A stretch of 64,000 nt of DNA from Terfezia claveryi (taxonomy: Eukaryota > Ascomycota > Pezizomycetes > Pezizales > Pezizaceae): positions 87,885 to 151,884 of the forward strand of contig WHUX01000133.1 of assembly GCA_015179025.1 (NCBI GenBank), in the 5' to 3' direction. Position 1 is the first letter of the stretch. Each line of letters starts with the position of its first letter. Under the pieces are notes generated by a model. It ran no database searches, had not been told where the DNA came from, and was given only the letters and a program-made list of their open reading frames with translations. Positions 55,990-64,000 of this stretch are shown in pieces. A program made the translations under genes and the position numbers.

Positions 55990-57720
55990 GTTGTATGTTT
56001 ATATCCTTTTGGAGAAAGTGTGAAGTAAGAATAAGCAGGGCCTGCCACGTTAAATAAACATTAGAGATCTCCTGACAAATTCCTTGCCTTAGAAAAGACA
56101 TACAGTATTATGATTCTTGCATGGGTTTTCTTTCACCACTTGATTGTACAAAATCGGCGCGGGCGTAAAATGAGGGACAATTAAAACTGGTGTTCGAGGG
56201 ACAGGCGTAAGGTTTTGTCCTTGAAAACTGCGTGCCGGTAGCTATAGCCAAGATACATATACTCAAAGGAAAAAGACCTGCTGCATGGTGGGACATGTCT
56301 CGAGACATGATTGTTAACATCAGGGTGGGCTCCAACCAGGCTCATGAGTGCCACATTTGTGGGTCCACCTAGGTGCCGGGCAGTTGTGAGAGAGTTTTTT
56401 CACATCTGTTGGGGGGGCTACGGTAACCGTGTACACCTTATTGGCAGCTCGCCAGTTCCCTGAGTATTTTGATCCTAAAGATCCAGGAAACTGCTAAGTA
56501 GCAGCTATTATTGGGCCTTGGGCTCCGCTCTTTATAGGATGATCTGTAAACTGTGACTCCAGTAATCTAGCAAGAACCCGCGCAAGAGTATTCAAGCATT
56601 TCGCAAGGCAACTGTTTAGAGGGATGTATGTGAGGCATGTTCGGTGCAGTTACCATTGACTATTGTACGGAGTTAGCCTATAGGATAGCTATTATTAATA
56701 TAGGTATAATAAACAGATACCTATACTTTACGACCCTTGTGACCGATCTATCATCTAAGCTCTCCTCGTCCTTTTCGGTATTGGATCAGGAATTCACACT
56801 AGAAAGATTGATACAAGAACAAATAAACAAGTGATATTAAAGGGGCGAGTTGAATTTAAAAATAAAAGTGGTTTAATTCGATGCCTCGCTCGTGGCCAGT
56901 GTGGACGGGACACAAATTCTCACAACTGACGCGATCCGCAGAATACCTATGTTTTGTTGGTGCCATATGCGTGAGATCTGACACCATGGTTCAGATGTAA
57001 GCTACATACCACATTATCATACAATGCCTTCGAACGTCAGGAAAAGCCCAAGCTCTGCAAAATATATTGATACTGAAGTTGAGAGTATTGCTTATGCCTA
57101 TGCGTTCCTCATCAGAAGAACAAGATAATTATTGGGGACTTGCTTGCTATGCAAGAGGTCAATATTTCCGACCGATATCTACTCTCTCACGACGGCATAA
57201 TGTTAATATTCCTTGAGACCTATATTCAAGTTGTACCTCTAATTCTGCATTTCTTAAGCTTTTTCCGTATGCATCTCGCATCATTCTGGCAAGTTTGTTG
57301 GGATATTGGCTTAATCTGTGTATTTGACCGTGATATGCTCATCATTTGAGAATACCTGTTCTTTAACAAGCTTATGCAATGTTATTTGCTTCCCTTGTAG
57401 CTCTTCCTCATTCTCATCCACCCATATATTGTGCGGTGGATGTGGAATTCTGTAGGCATCACAGGTTATTTCCTGTAGCCGTGAGGTTTTCTCTTGTCAT
57501 CGCTGCAGCTCGTACTCTGAAACCCTGTGACGCCACCAGGCGGTCGGCCAATGACAGAAAATCTGAGAAAATCTCCGTGCAAGATACTTGACTCTTTTTA
57601 ACTACAGTACCGCTATTGTTCATTAAAGGGTCGTCGTAACAGGAAGATCCAGTACCTACCTAGGTACCCACCAAAGGTGTCTGTCAACGTCGCGCTAGCG
57701 TATTCTATACTTAACTTAAG
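55990..57720. other. Upstream region of the zinc transporter, no gene recognised
   Basis: AT-rich with short domainless frames. It likely contains the transporter promoter in the first few hundred bases. A GC-box-like run and G tract occur near 56410. No repeat or RNA gene identified. Confidence 0.35.
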
Positions 57721-57726
57721 TACTGT

Positions 57727-57759
57727 AGATACTTAGTTAGTCTGGTTGGCAGATACTTA
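57727..57759 (-). repeat. 15-nt micro-insertion with 9-bp direct repeats
   Basis: AGATACTTA at 57727-57735 is repeated exactly at 57751-57759. Between them is GTTAGTCTGGTTGGC, the reverse complement of the dispersed motif. Confidence 0.8.
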
Positions 57760-57899
57760 CTTAGGTATGGAACTACCCTTTTTCTAGGTGCCGCTTCTCA
57801 ATTTTGCAGGATACTTAATGTGGTACGCTATTTATATTTACACACCTTTGATAATTATCAATACTACTCATTAGCACGATGAATTGTTGCACGCTGCAT

Positions 57900-59690
57900 G
57901 AATTGTACTGTATTCCTAAATTTGACTAACTAGACTAATGGGGACAATATATACAGCAATATGTCTGCCACAGAAGTACTTATATTAACCTGAATTCTTA
58001 ATATGATATAAAAAACCTCTTTGTAGGCATGATTTTAGGTAATTGCTTGGTTATTTAAACTTGTGCAATCTTTTTTTTTTTTTTATGTGCATTACTAGTC
58101 AGGTAGTAGAAGTAAGTTTAGATATTATATTTACCTGAATCTATTAATATGATAGGGACTAGTGAATTATTTAGATGAACTTTTAGGTAGATCTTATTAA
58201 ACTAATCTAATTATATACTCATATGTTCTAACTACTCTTAAAATATGGCTGAGATTGCAATTGCATATAATATATAAAGGCTTATACTAAAAGTCTTTTC
58301 CACCTACCTATTTAGGTAACCTACATATATATGCATACTAATATATATGCATATTCATATATATAGTATAAGGCCTATGCAAGCTTATATATTTATAATT
58401 AGGATATATATATGAAGGCTTACACCAAAAGTCTTTTCTATCTACCTATTTAGGTAATTTGTATATATATATATTTATATATATAGTATAAGGCCTATAT
58501 AAACTTATTTATCTATATTGGAATATATACAACTTCCTACATATATAAAACTATTAAGCATATATATAGATATATACTATATACATAACATTTGGGCTAT
58601 TTTATGATATGTAGGTTAGAGTTAGGAAAGTATTAATATTTGGCTAATTGAGAGCTCTAAATATACTAGATATCTAGCTTATAACTAGAATAGAAGAGTA
58701 TGCAAATACTATATTAGAGAGAACTAGTGGAAAGTTTATAATATAGTACTATAAAGAAGGGATTTATAAGAGTTAACAAGTTACAATACTTTTACTCTTT
58801 CACTATTTATCTCAACTTTCTTTTTATATTTTTTTTCATTCTCTTTACTTTATATTTCTTTCTACTTTCCCTCTTTATCTATATTTTTCTCTCCTTCTCT
58901 CTAAGATATACCTCCTTATTGTTAATATCAATCTTCTTATCTACTTTGCTACCTATCAGAGCTATCATCTACTCTTTATAATAAGTAAGTCTCTATCTTA
59001 CTTAGCTATTATAGAGAGCTCTCTCTTTAGAAACAGCTTTGCCTCTTTGGAGAGAGCTCCCCTTCTTTAGAGAGAGACCCTCCTTTAGAAGAGAGTATCC
59101 CCCTTTAGTATAAAAGTACTTAAGAGAGAGAGTCTCCTATAGAAGCAAGAGTACCTCCTTTGAAGAGAGAGAAAGTACTCTTTTAAGGTGTAACATAGGC
59201 TCTGGGGACAAGACAACTAAGGGGTATATCAAGATAAGGATAAGAATGAGGTGAAACACACATAGGAGTACTATATATATGACTAGGGAAAGGAGGTTTG
59301 TTATGGACACCTGTTATAGATATTACAGACACCTGTCATAGATATTACAGACAATGTTATAGAGAGCTAGATGTTTAGAAGGCAGAGGCTAGGGCAAAAT
59401 ATATGTAGGAATGCTATATGTATGACTAAGGGAAGGCTAGAATGGGACAAGAGTAGAAGGCAAGAAGCAAGGACAAAAGATATATGAAAGTGGTTGCTAC
59501 GTATGTCAGAAGAAAGCAGCTATGCTGCAGAGCTATTTATGAGACAAGAAGGTATATACGGGAGGTGTATAAGTGCTGGAAGAAACAAGGTCCTGTATTA
59601 GGTATATAAGATATTAGATAGGGATCCAATATCAGTACGAGAGACAAAGGCTATATATATATGATTCCAGGCTAAGACAAAGGAAGAAAT
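57900..59690. repeat. Very AT-rich tract with tandem repeats
   Basis: No coding potential. A unit of about 130 bp starting AAGGCTTA-A/C-CAAAAGTCTTTTC and containing CTACCTATTTAGGTAA and AGTATAAGGCCTAT occurs twice in tandem (58276-58400 and 58411-58530). A stretch at 59000-59190 is an irregular array of GAGAG and CTTTAG motifs. At 59305-59350 a 25-bp unit GACACCTGT-ATAGATATTACA is duplicated. The bias suggests ancient repeats worn by C-to-T change. Confidence 0.6.
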
Positions 59691-59699
59691 AAGCTTCCT

Positions 59700-59890
59700 G
59701 AGATACCTATCCGACTCATACCTATTGGCTGAAGTTCTCTAAGGGCATCAAGTGCCACTCTGTTGTTTATGTCTCAGAAATTGAGCCAGCTGTAGATGAT
59801 CTTCTCCTAGGTCAAAGGCATCCACCACCTCCTTCTGTATTAATTACTGAGGAAGAGGAGTAGGAGGTCGAAAAGGTGATCCTTATCCAA
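59700..59890 (+). pseudogene. Ty3/gypsy integrase C-terminal fragment
   Basis: One plus-strand frame reads HSVVYVSEIEPAVDD, then RHPPPPSVLITEEEE, a stop, and EVEKVIL. This is the junction of a gypsy integrase tail with a chromodomain (PPPP-V-EEE-EVE pattern). Upstream sequence is too degraded to read. It lies just ahead of the first copy of the 300-bp repeat. Confidence 0.6.
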
Positions 59891-60185
59891 TGTCTTGTAT
59901 ACCTAATACAGGACCTTGCTTCTCCCAGTGCTTGTGCACCTCCCTTGACATACATGACAACTGCCTCTGCATGTCTCATATCCCTTACCCTTTGCCTCTC
60001 TTACCTCTTGCCCTTGCCTTCTATCTTAGCCTTCCCCTAGTCACATATATAGTATTCCTACATGTATCTTACCCTAGCCTTTCCCTGGATCATACAAGTA
60101 GCACTCCTATATGTGCGATTACCTCTTGCCACTGCTCCGGCATACCTCTTGGTCGCCTTGTCCCCCAGAGCCCTCGTTATAATAA
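59890..60185 (+). repeat. Mutated copy of a 300-bp dispersed repeat
   Basis: Aligns with 60590-60890 starting from ATACAGGACCTTG and ending at CCAGAGCCC-CGTTA. Almost all differences are C to T or G to A relative to the other copy, mostly at CpG. It follows directly after the integrase fragment, as expected for an LTR or 3' region. Confidence 0.7.
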
Positions 60186-60380
60186 TAATAAAAAGTAAGG
60201 AAGGATATAAAGGTTGTATATTTAGTATATAGTAGAAGGAAAAAAGTAAGTAGAGAGAATATCAGCAAAAAAAAATGTGCGTCAGGACATACCACTAAGC
60301 GTCCGGATGCGAGTTTATATTCTGTGCATCCTGTGCATCTGGATGCACTAGAATTGTAACAACCGTGTGTTCAGTTGTCA

Positions 60381-60448
60381 TCACCTGCGATCGCAGGTGA
60401 TGGGTCATTGCCATTGTTGTCTTTGTTATCACCTACAATCGCAGGTGA
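60381..60448. repeat. Two palindromic repeats, one perfect 20-bp palindrome
   Basis: TCACCTGCGATCGCAGGTGA at 60381-60400 is a perfect 20-bp palindrome. A second copy at 60429-60448 reads TCACCTACAATCGCAGGTGA, differing by two G-to-A changes, and both are followed by TGGGT-ATTG. Confidence 0.8.
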
Positions 60449-60589
60449 TGGGTTATTGTATTATCATTACCTTGCTTGGCTTCCGAGATAGGGAAGCTTA
60501 TTTCCCCATTGTCCTGACCAAGTTATATATATATAGAGCCTGTCCTTCGTACTGTCATTGGATCCCCATCTAAAATTTTGTATAACAAA

Positions 60590-60890
60590 TACAGGACCTT
60601 GTCTCTCCGCGAAGGTGTACCTCCCTTATACACCCCCTTGTCTTGCCTTGTCCCGTGAATAGCTCTGCAGCACAGCTGCCCCCTCCGACACACGCGGCAA
60701 CTGCCTCCGCGTGTCTCGTGCCTCTTGCCCTCTGCCCCTCTTGCCTCTTACCCTTGCCCTCCGTCCCAGCCTTCCCCTAGTCACAGACGTAGCGTTCCTA
60801 CGTGTGTCTCACCCTAGCCTCTGCCTTCTCCCCGGGTACCCCTTGGTCGCCTTGTTCCCAGAGCCCACGTTACACCACGTTGGATCACCC
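60590..60890 (+). repeat. CpG-retaining copy of the 300-bp repeat
   Basis: Same order of blocks as 59890-60185 but with CpG sites retained and an additional 60-bp segment. It is followed within 20 bases by a gag-like start codon, so it may be the LTR end and leader of a gypsy-type element. Confidence 0.65.
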
Positions 60891-60909
60891 TGATCAACCA
60901 GTACGCTCA

Positions 60910-61345
60910 ATGGCTGCCCAAGACACCACTCCCACGCTCGCAGCCAGATTTCGAGCCTGGCAAGCTCTACCCATTCCCATGAACCAGGCCGATTTCGGCA
61001 GCTATCGTCAGACCATTATCGATATATACCTGGCAGCAGATACCTTAGGCTAACGACTGGAATCGGCCATACATGAAGGACAACAAAAACAGACCAGAGC
61101 CAATGACGAAGTCACAATACTTACCGAAGACCTCCTCTCATGCCAGGCCGACCTCGCCTCCTGCCAAAACAACCTCGTGACTGCCCAGAATGATTTAGTC
61201 AACGAAAGAAGAACCATTCAGACCCTGAATAGGGCCCTGGACACGATTGGATTCCAAATAGCACCAGCACCCTAAGCATCCCAGACACCCAAAACCCAAG
61301 ATCTCCCTACCCCGCTAAAGTTCAATAGCGACAGGACTCGCCTGT
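60910..61345 (+). pseudogene. Gag-like fragment of an LTR retrotransposon
   Basis: ATG at 60910 opens MAAQDTTPTLAARFRAWQAL and runs 47 codons to a stop. The same frame then continues (RLESAIHEGQQKQTRANDEV, a Gln/Asn/Leu coiled-coil-like part with LSCQADLASCQNNL) to TPLKFNSDRTRL near 61340. A coiled segment before a P-KF-GDR-type start of the capsid domain is typical of gypsy gag. Two in-frame stops and the abrupt end show it is broken. The frame is lost where GGCGAGT/ACTCGCC sequence begins. Confidence 0.6.
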
Positions 61346-61430
61346 AGTGTGTGCTACGGGGCGAGTAAAACTCGCCTCGCTCGCCAAGACTCGCCTCGGC
61401 GAGCGAGTTTTCGTCTCCTCTACAACTCGC
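61340..61430. repeat. GGCGAGT/ACTCGCC hairpin cluster
   Basis: Within 75 bases are GGCGAGTAAAACTCGCC (a perfect 7-bp stem with AAA loop), CTCGCTCGCC, ACTCGCCTCGGCGAGCGAGT (an 8-base stem) and further GGCGAG/CTCGCC units. It begins with TAGTGTGTGCTACGGGGCGA, which has the TA-NG start and GC-rich sub-terminal repeats of fungal hAT termini. Confidence 0.45.
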
Positions 61431-61904
61431 CGAGTTAGCTTTTTACTACCTCAACTCGACTCGCGATTAATCGGTGATCTACAGATTACTCGCCAAGATT
61501 CAAGGCTAGCCTGTTTTATACTGGGGCCTCTGCCCCAGGCGCAGTATAAGCCACGGCGCCTTAGGTATATAGTTGCAGGCACTCGGGTGGGACCTTGGGT
61601 TTCTACGAAGAGAAGCGAAGAGAAGCGTGTTTACCCTCCCTACAACTAAGACCAGCTACATGGAATGAAGTGAACCAATGATCCAGGACGCATGCATGCA
61701 TAAGTATAATAAATGTCTATAGTATTTCTAAATGTTTATGTATAGGGGAGCTAATACCACAAGAGACAGAAATATAATTAAACGGACCTGTCCAACCTTG
61801 CCATGTTCCTAGCGAACTCGAGGCCAAGAGCCTGGCCCCTACGTTGGTCTACGAACGAAAGTGGTGGGAGTACAGCTTAAACTAGAGTGGTGCAGAGATA
61901 TGGC

Positions 61905-62180
61905 AAAGGGGACGGCGGAGGGAAGGCAAGCTGGACGACGGAGGCATGGCAAGCTGGTCGGCGGAGGCATGGCAACCCGGACGACGGAGGTAAGGCAAGG
62001 TGGACGACAGAGGCATGGCAAGCTGGACGGTGGAGGCATGGCAAGCTGGACGGCGGAGGCATAGCAAGCTAGATGACGGAGTCATGGCAAGCTGGACGGC
62101 GGAGGCATAGCAAGCTAGACGGCGGAGGCATGGCAAGCTGGATGACGGAGGCATGGCAAGCTGAACGGCGGAGGGAAGGC
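61905..62180 (+). repeat. 23-bp minisatellite, left arm
   Basis: About a dozen units of consensus GGCATGGCAAGCTGGACGG followed by CGGA, with point variants. The unit length is not a multiple of three, so all three frames stay open and produce repetitive false ORFs. Confidence 0.85.
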
Positions 62181-62609
62181 AATGCTCTCACCCAGATTGC
62201 AGGCAGTTCATGACTTGTGTTATTGATGAAAATTCCAGATGCTGGGGATGGAGAGCTCACTTGAAAGTTGTGCCTTATATGCCAGCGGTAGCTGCTGTTC
62301 AGACTGTAATTTGGTGTGGCAGGCAGGCACTTTCGGGGGGCGCTAGTCGACGCAATGGGTATGATCAACCCCGCTTGGCAGCTGGCTCGGGTATGCCAGC
62401 CTAGACTGGCAATATGCTAACGTTGCGCTATACCTGCGCAGGCAACAGTCTCATTTGGCTGAACAATGAACTATACCTACGTCTTTGCGTGGTTGAGATG
62501 TTGCAGCCATAATATATGTCCTTGTCTATATATTGGCCACCTGATATATATATGGAATTCATGTCTTTGTGCCCTATATATATATATGATGTCCTAGCAT
62601 ATATCTAAG

Positions 62610-62835
62610 CCTTAAAGGCTTGAATTCCATGCATATATGTATATAGGCCGCGAAAGTATGAATTCCCAAGCATATATATAACCAGCGAAGGCATGAATTC
62701 CTAAGCATATATATAACCAGTGAAGGCATAAATTCCCAAGCATATATATAACTAGCGAAGGCATGAATTCCTATGCAAATATATAGCCAGCGAAGGCATG
62801 AATTCCCAAGCAAATATATAGGCCATGAAGACATG
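62610..62835. repeat. 35-bp tandem repeat at the palindrome centre
   Basis: Six or so units of GAATTCCCAAGCATATATAT followed by AACCAGCGAAGGCAT occupy the spacer between the two arms. The array ends in GGCCATGAAGACATG as the right arm begins. Confidence 0.75.
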
Positions 62836-63219
62836 TATTCCATATATATCAGGTGGCCAATATATGGACAAGGACATATATTATGGCTGCAATATCTCAA
62901 CCACGCAAAGACGTAGGTATAGTTCATTGTTCAGCCAAATGAGACTGTTGCCTGCACAGGCATAGCGCAACGTTAGCATATTGCCAGTCTAGGCTGGCAT
63001 ACCTAAGCCAGCTGACAAGCGGGGTTGATCATACCCAATGCGTCGACTAGCGCCCCCCTAAAGTGCCTGCCTGCCACACCAATTTACAGTCTGTACAGCA
63101 GCTAACGCTGGCACACGAGGCACAACTTTCAAGTGAGCTCTCCGTCCCCAGCATCTGGAATTTTCATCAAAAACACAAGTCATGAACTGCCTGCAATCTG
63201 GGTGAAAGCATTGCCTTCC

Positions 63220-63690
63220 CTCCACCATCCAGCTTGCCATCCCTCCGTCGTCCAGCTTGCCATGCCTCCATCGTCCAGCTTGCCATGCCTCCGCCATCCA
63301 GCTTGCCATGCCTCCACCGTCTAGCTTACCATGTCTCCGTCATCCAGCTTGCCATGCCTCCACTGTCCAGCTTGCCATGCCTCCATCATCCAGCTTGCCA
63401 TGCCTCCGTCGTCCAGCTTACCATGCCTCTGCCATCCAGCTTGCCATGCCTCCACCATCCAGCTTGCCATGCCTCTATTATCCAGCTTGCCATGCCTCCG
63501 CCGTCCAGCTTGCCATGCCTCCGCCGTCCAGCTTGCCATGCCTCCGTCATCCAGCTTGCCATGCCTCCGCTATCCAACTTTCCATGCCTCCGCTGTCCAG
63601 CTTGCGATGCCTCCGCCGTCCGGGTTGCCATGCCTCCGCCGACCAGCTTGCCATGCCTCCGTCATCCAGCTTGCTTTCCCTCCGCCGTCC
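63220..63690 (-). repeat. 23-bp minisatellite, right arm
   Basis: About twenty units of the inverted consensus (CCATGCCTCCGCCGTCCAGC type). This is the same repeat as in the left arm on the other strand, but with more copies. Variation is mostly C/T at the CCGCCGTCC segment. Confidence 0.85.
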
Positions 63691-64000
63691 CCTTTACCAT
63701 ATCTCTATACTATCCTAGTTTAAGCTGTACTCCCACCACTTTCGTTCGCAGACCAACATAGGGGCCAGGCTCTTGGCCTCGAGTTAGCTAGGCATATGGC
63801 AAGGTTGAACAGGTTCGTTTAATTATATTTTTGTCTCTTGTAGCATTAGCTCCCCTGTACATAAACATTTAGAAATACTATAGACATTTATTAACTTATG
63901 CGTGCATGTGTCCTGGATCATTGGTTCACTTCATTCCACATAGCTGGCCTCAGTTGTAGGGAGGGTAAACACGCTTCTCTTCACTTCTCTTCGTAGAAAC

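Larger units (their letters stand above)
61599..64000. mobile_element. Large inverted-repeat element with minisatellite arms, incomplete
   Basis: The left arm (61599 to about 62575) and right arm (about 62815 to 64000) are inverted copies. Matching pairs include GTTTCTACGAAGAGAAG (61599) with the complement at the window end, AAGTGGTGGGAGTACAGCTT (61858) with 63725, and GGCCAATATA-type ends nearest the centre. The right arm still matches at base 64000, so the element continues outside. No transposase ORF was found; the many overlapping frames are artefacts of the 23-bp repeat. It resembles a foldback-type or very large non-autonomous TIR element. Confidence 0.72.

Noticed and set aside
61839..63761. 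Many overlapping open frames on both strands with repetitive products
   Set aside because: A 23-bp tandem repeat without stops keeps all frames open; these are not genes.
1..64000. CRISPR arrays, bacterial operons or prophage
   Set aside because: Introns, gene families and repeat types are fungal; the minisatellites are contiguous without unique spacers.

Overview
The window is nuclear DNA from a filamentous ascomycete (Pezizomycotina). The evidence is short GT..AG introns (mostly 45-80 nt, often with a CTAAC or CTAAT branch motif), fungal-type gene families (FAS2 alpha chain, Dicer-like protein, SPO7, PBI2-type inhibitor), and AT-rich repeat blocks carrying many C-to-T/G-to-A changes. I cannot fix the genus from sequence alone.

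Layout. 1-2690: decayed Plavaka-like transposase (minus). 2800-2960: tRNA-derived SINE-like unit. 4272-4816: small secreted cysteine-rich protein. 5669-6624: RING-CH membrane protein (minus). 7110-8110: proteasome alpha-2. 8343-9329: 2H phosphoesterase-like (minus). 9976-10452: cytochrome c (minus). 12218-17980: Dicer-like protein with an inverted-repeat element inside one intron. 19228-21155: RING/IBR protein (minus). 21714-22928: PfkB sugar kinase with two frame breaks (minus). 23306-29273: fatty acid synthase alpha subunit (minus). 30160-31000: LINE RNase H relic. 31353-32888: Spo7. 33468-34423: 956-bp TIR element. 34928-36297: Ap4A phosphorylase-like (minus). 36553-36731: MITE. 37279-40130: gypsy relic, LTR-like sequence and short insertions. 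40570-40994: four-exon proteinase B inhibitor. 41609-43259: mitochondrial PDK/BCKDK-type kinase. 43621-47273: BMS1. 48441-49381: prolyl 4-hydroxylase-like (minus). 50560-51499: YTH1. 52597-53340: LTR-like repeat. 54361-55989: ZIP zinc transporter (minus). 56000-64000: repeat-rich, with AT-rich tandem repeats, gypsy integrase and gag fragments, and a large inverted repeat whose arms carry a 23-bp minisatellite and which runs off the window end.

The genes are mostly conserved housekeeping functions (protein turnover, respiration, lipid synthesis and its control, ribosome assembly, mRNA 3' processing, zinc uptake) and form no biosynthetic cluster. The Dicer gene is the one genome-defence gene, and it sits among the kinds of repeats such systems silence.

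The least expected signal is a set of tiny dispersed insertions. A motif ending in AACCAGACTA recurs more than ten times on both strands. At several sites it is flanked by direct repeats of about 9 bp, and the insert is 10, 15, 23 or 31 nt long with one constant end and one variable end. I read these as footprints or micro-insertions from the terminus of one unidentified mobile element with a 9-bp target-site duplication.
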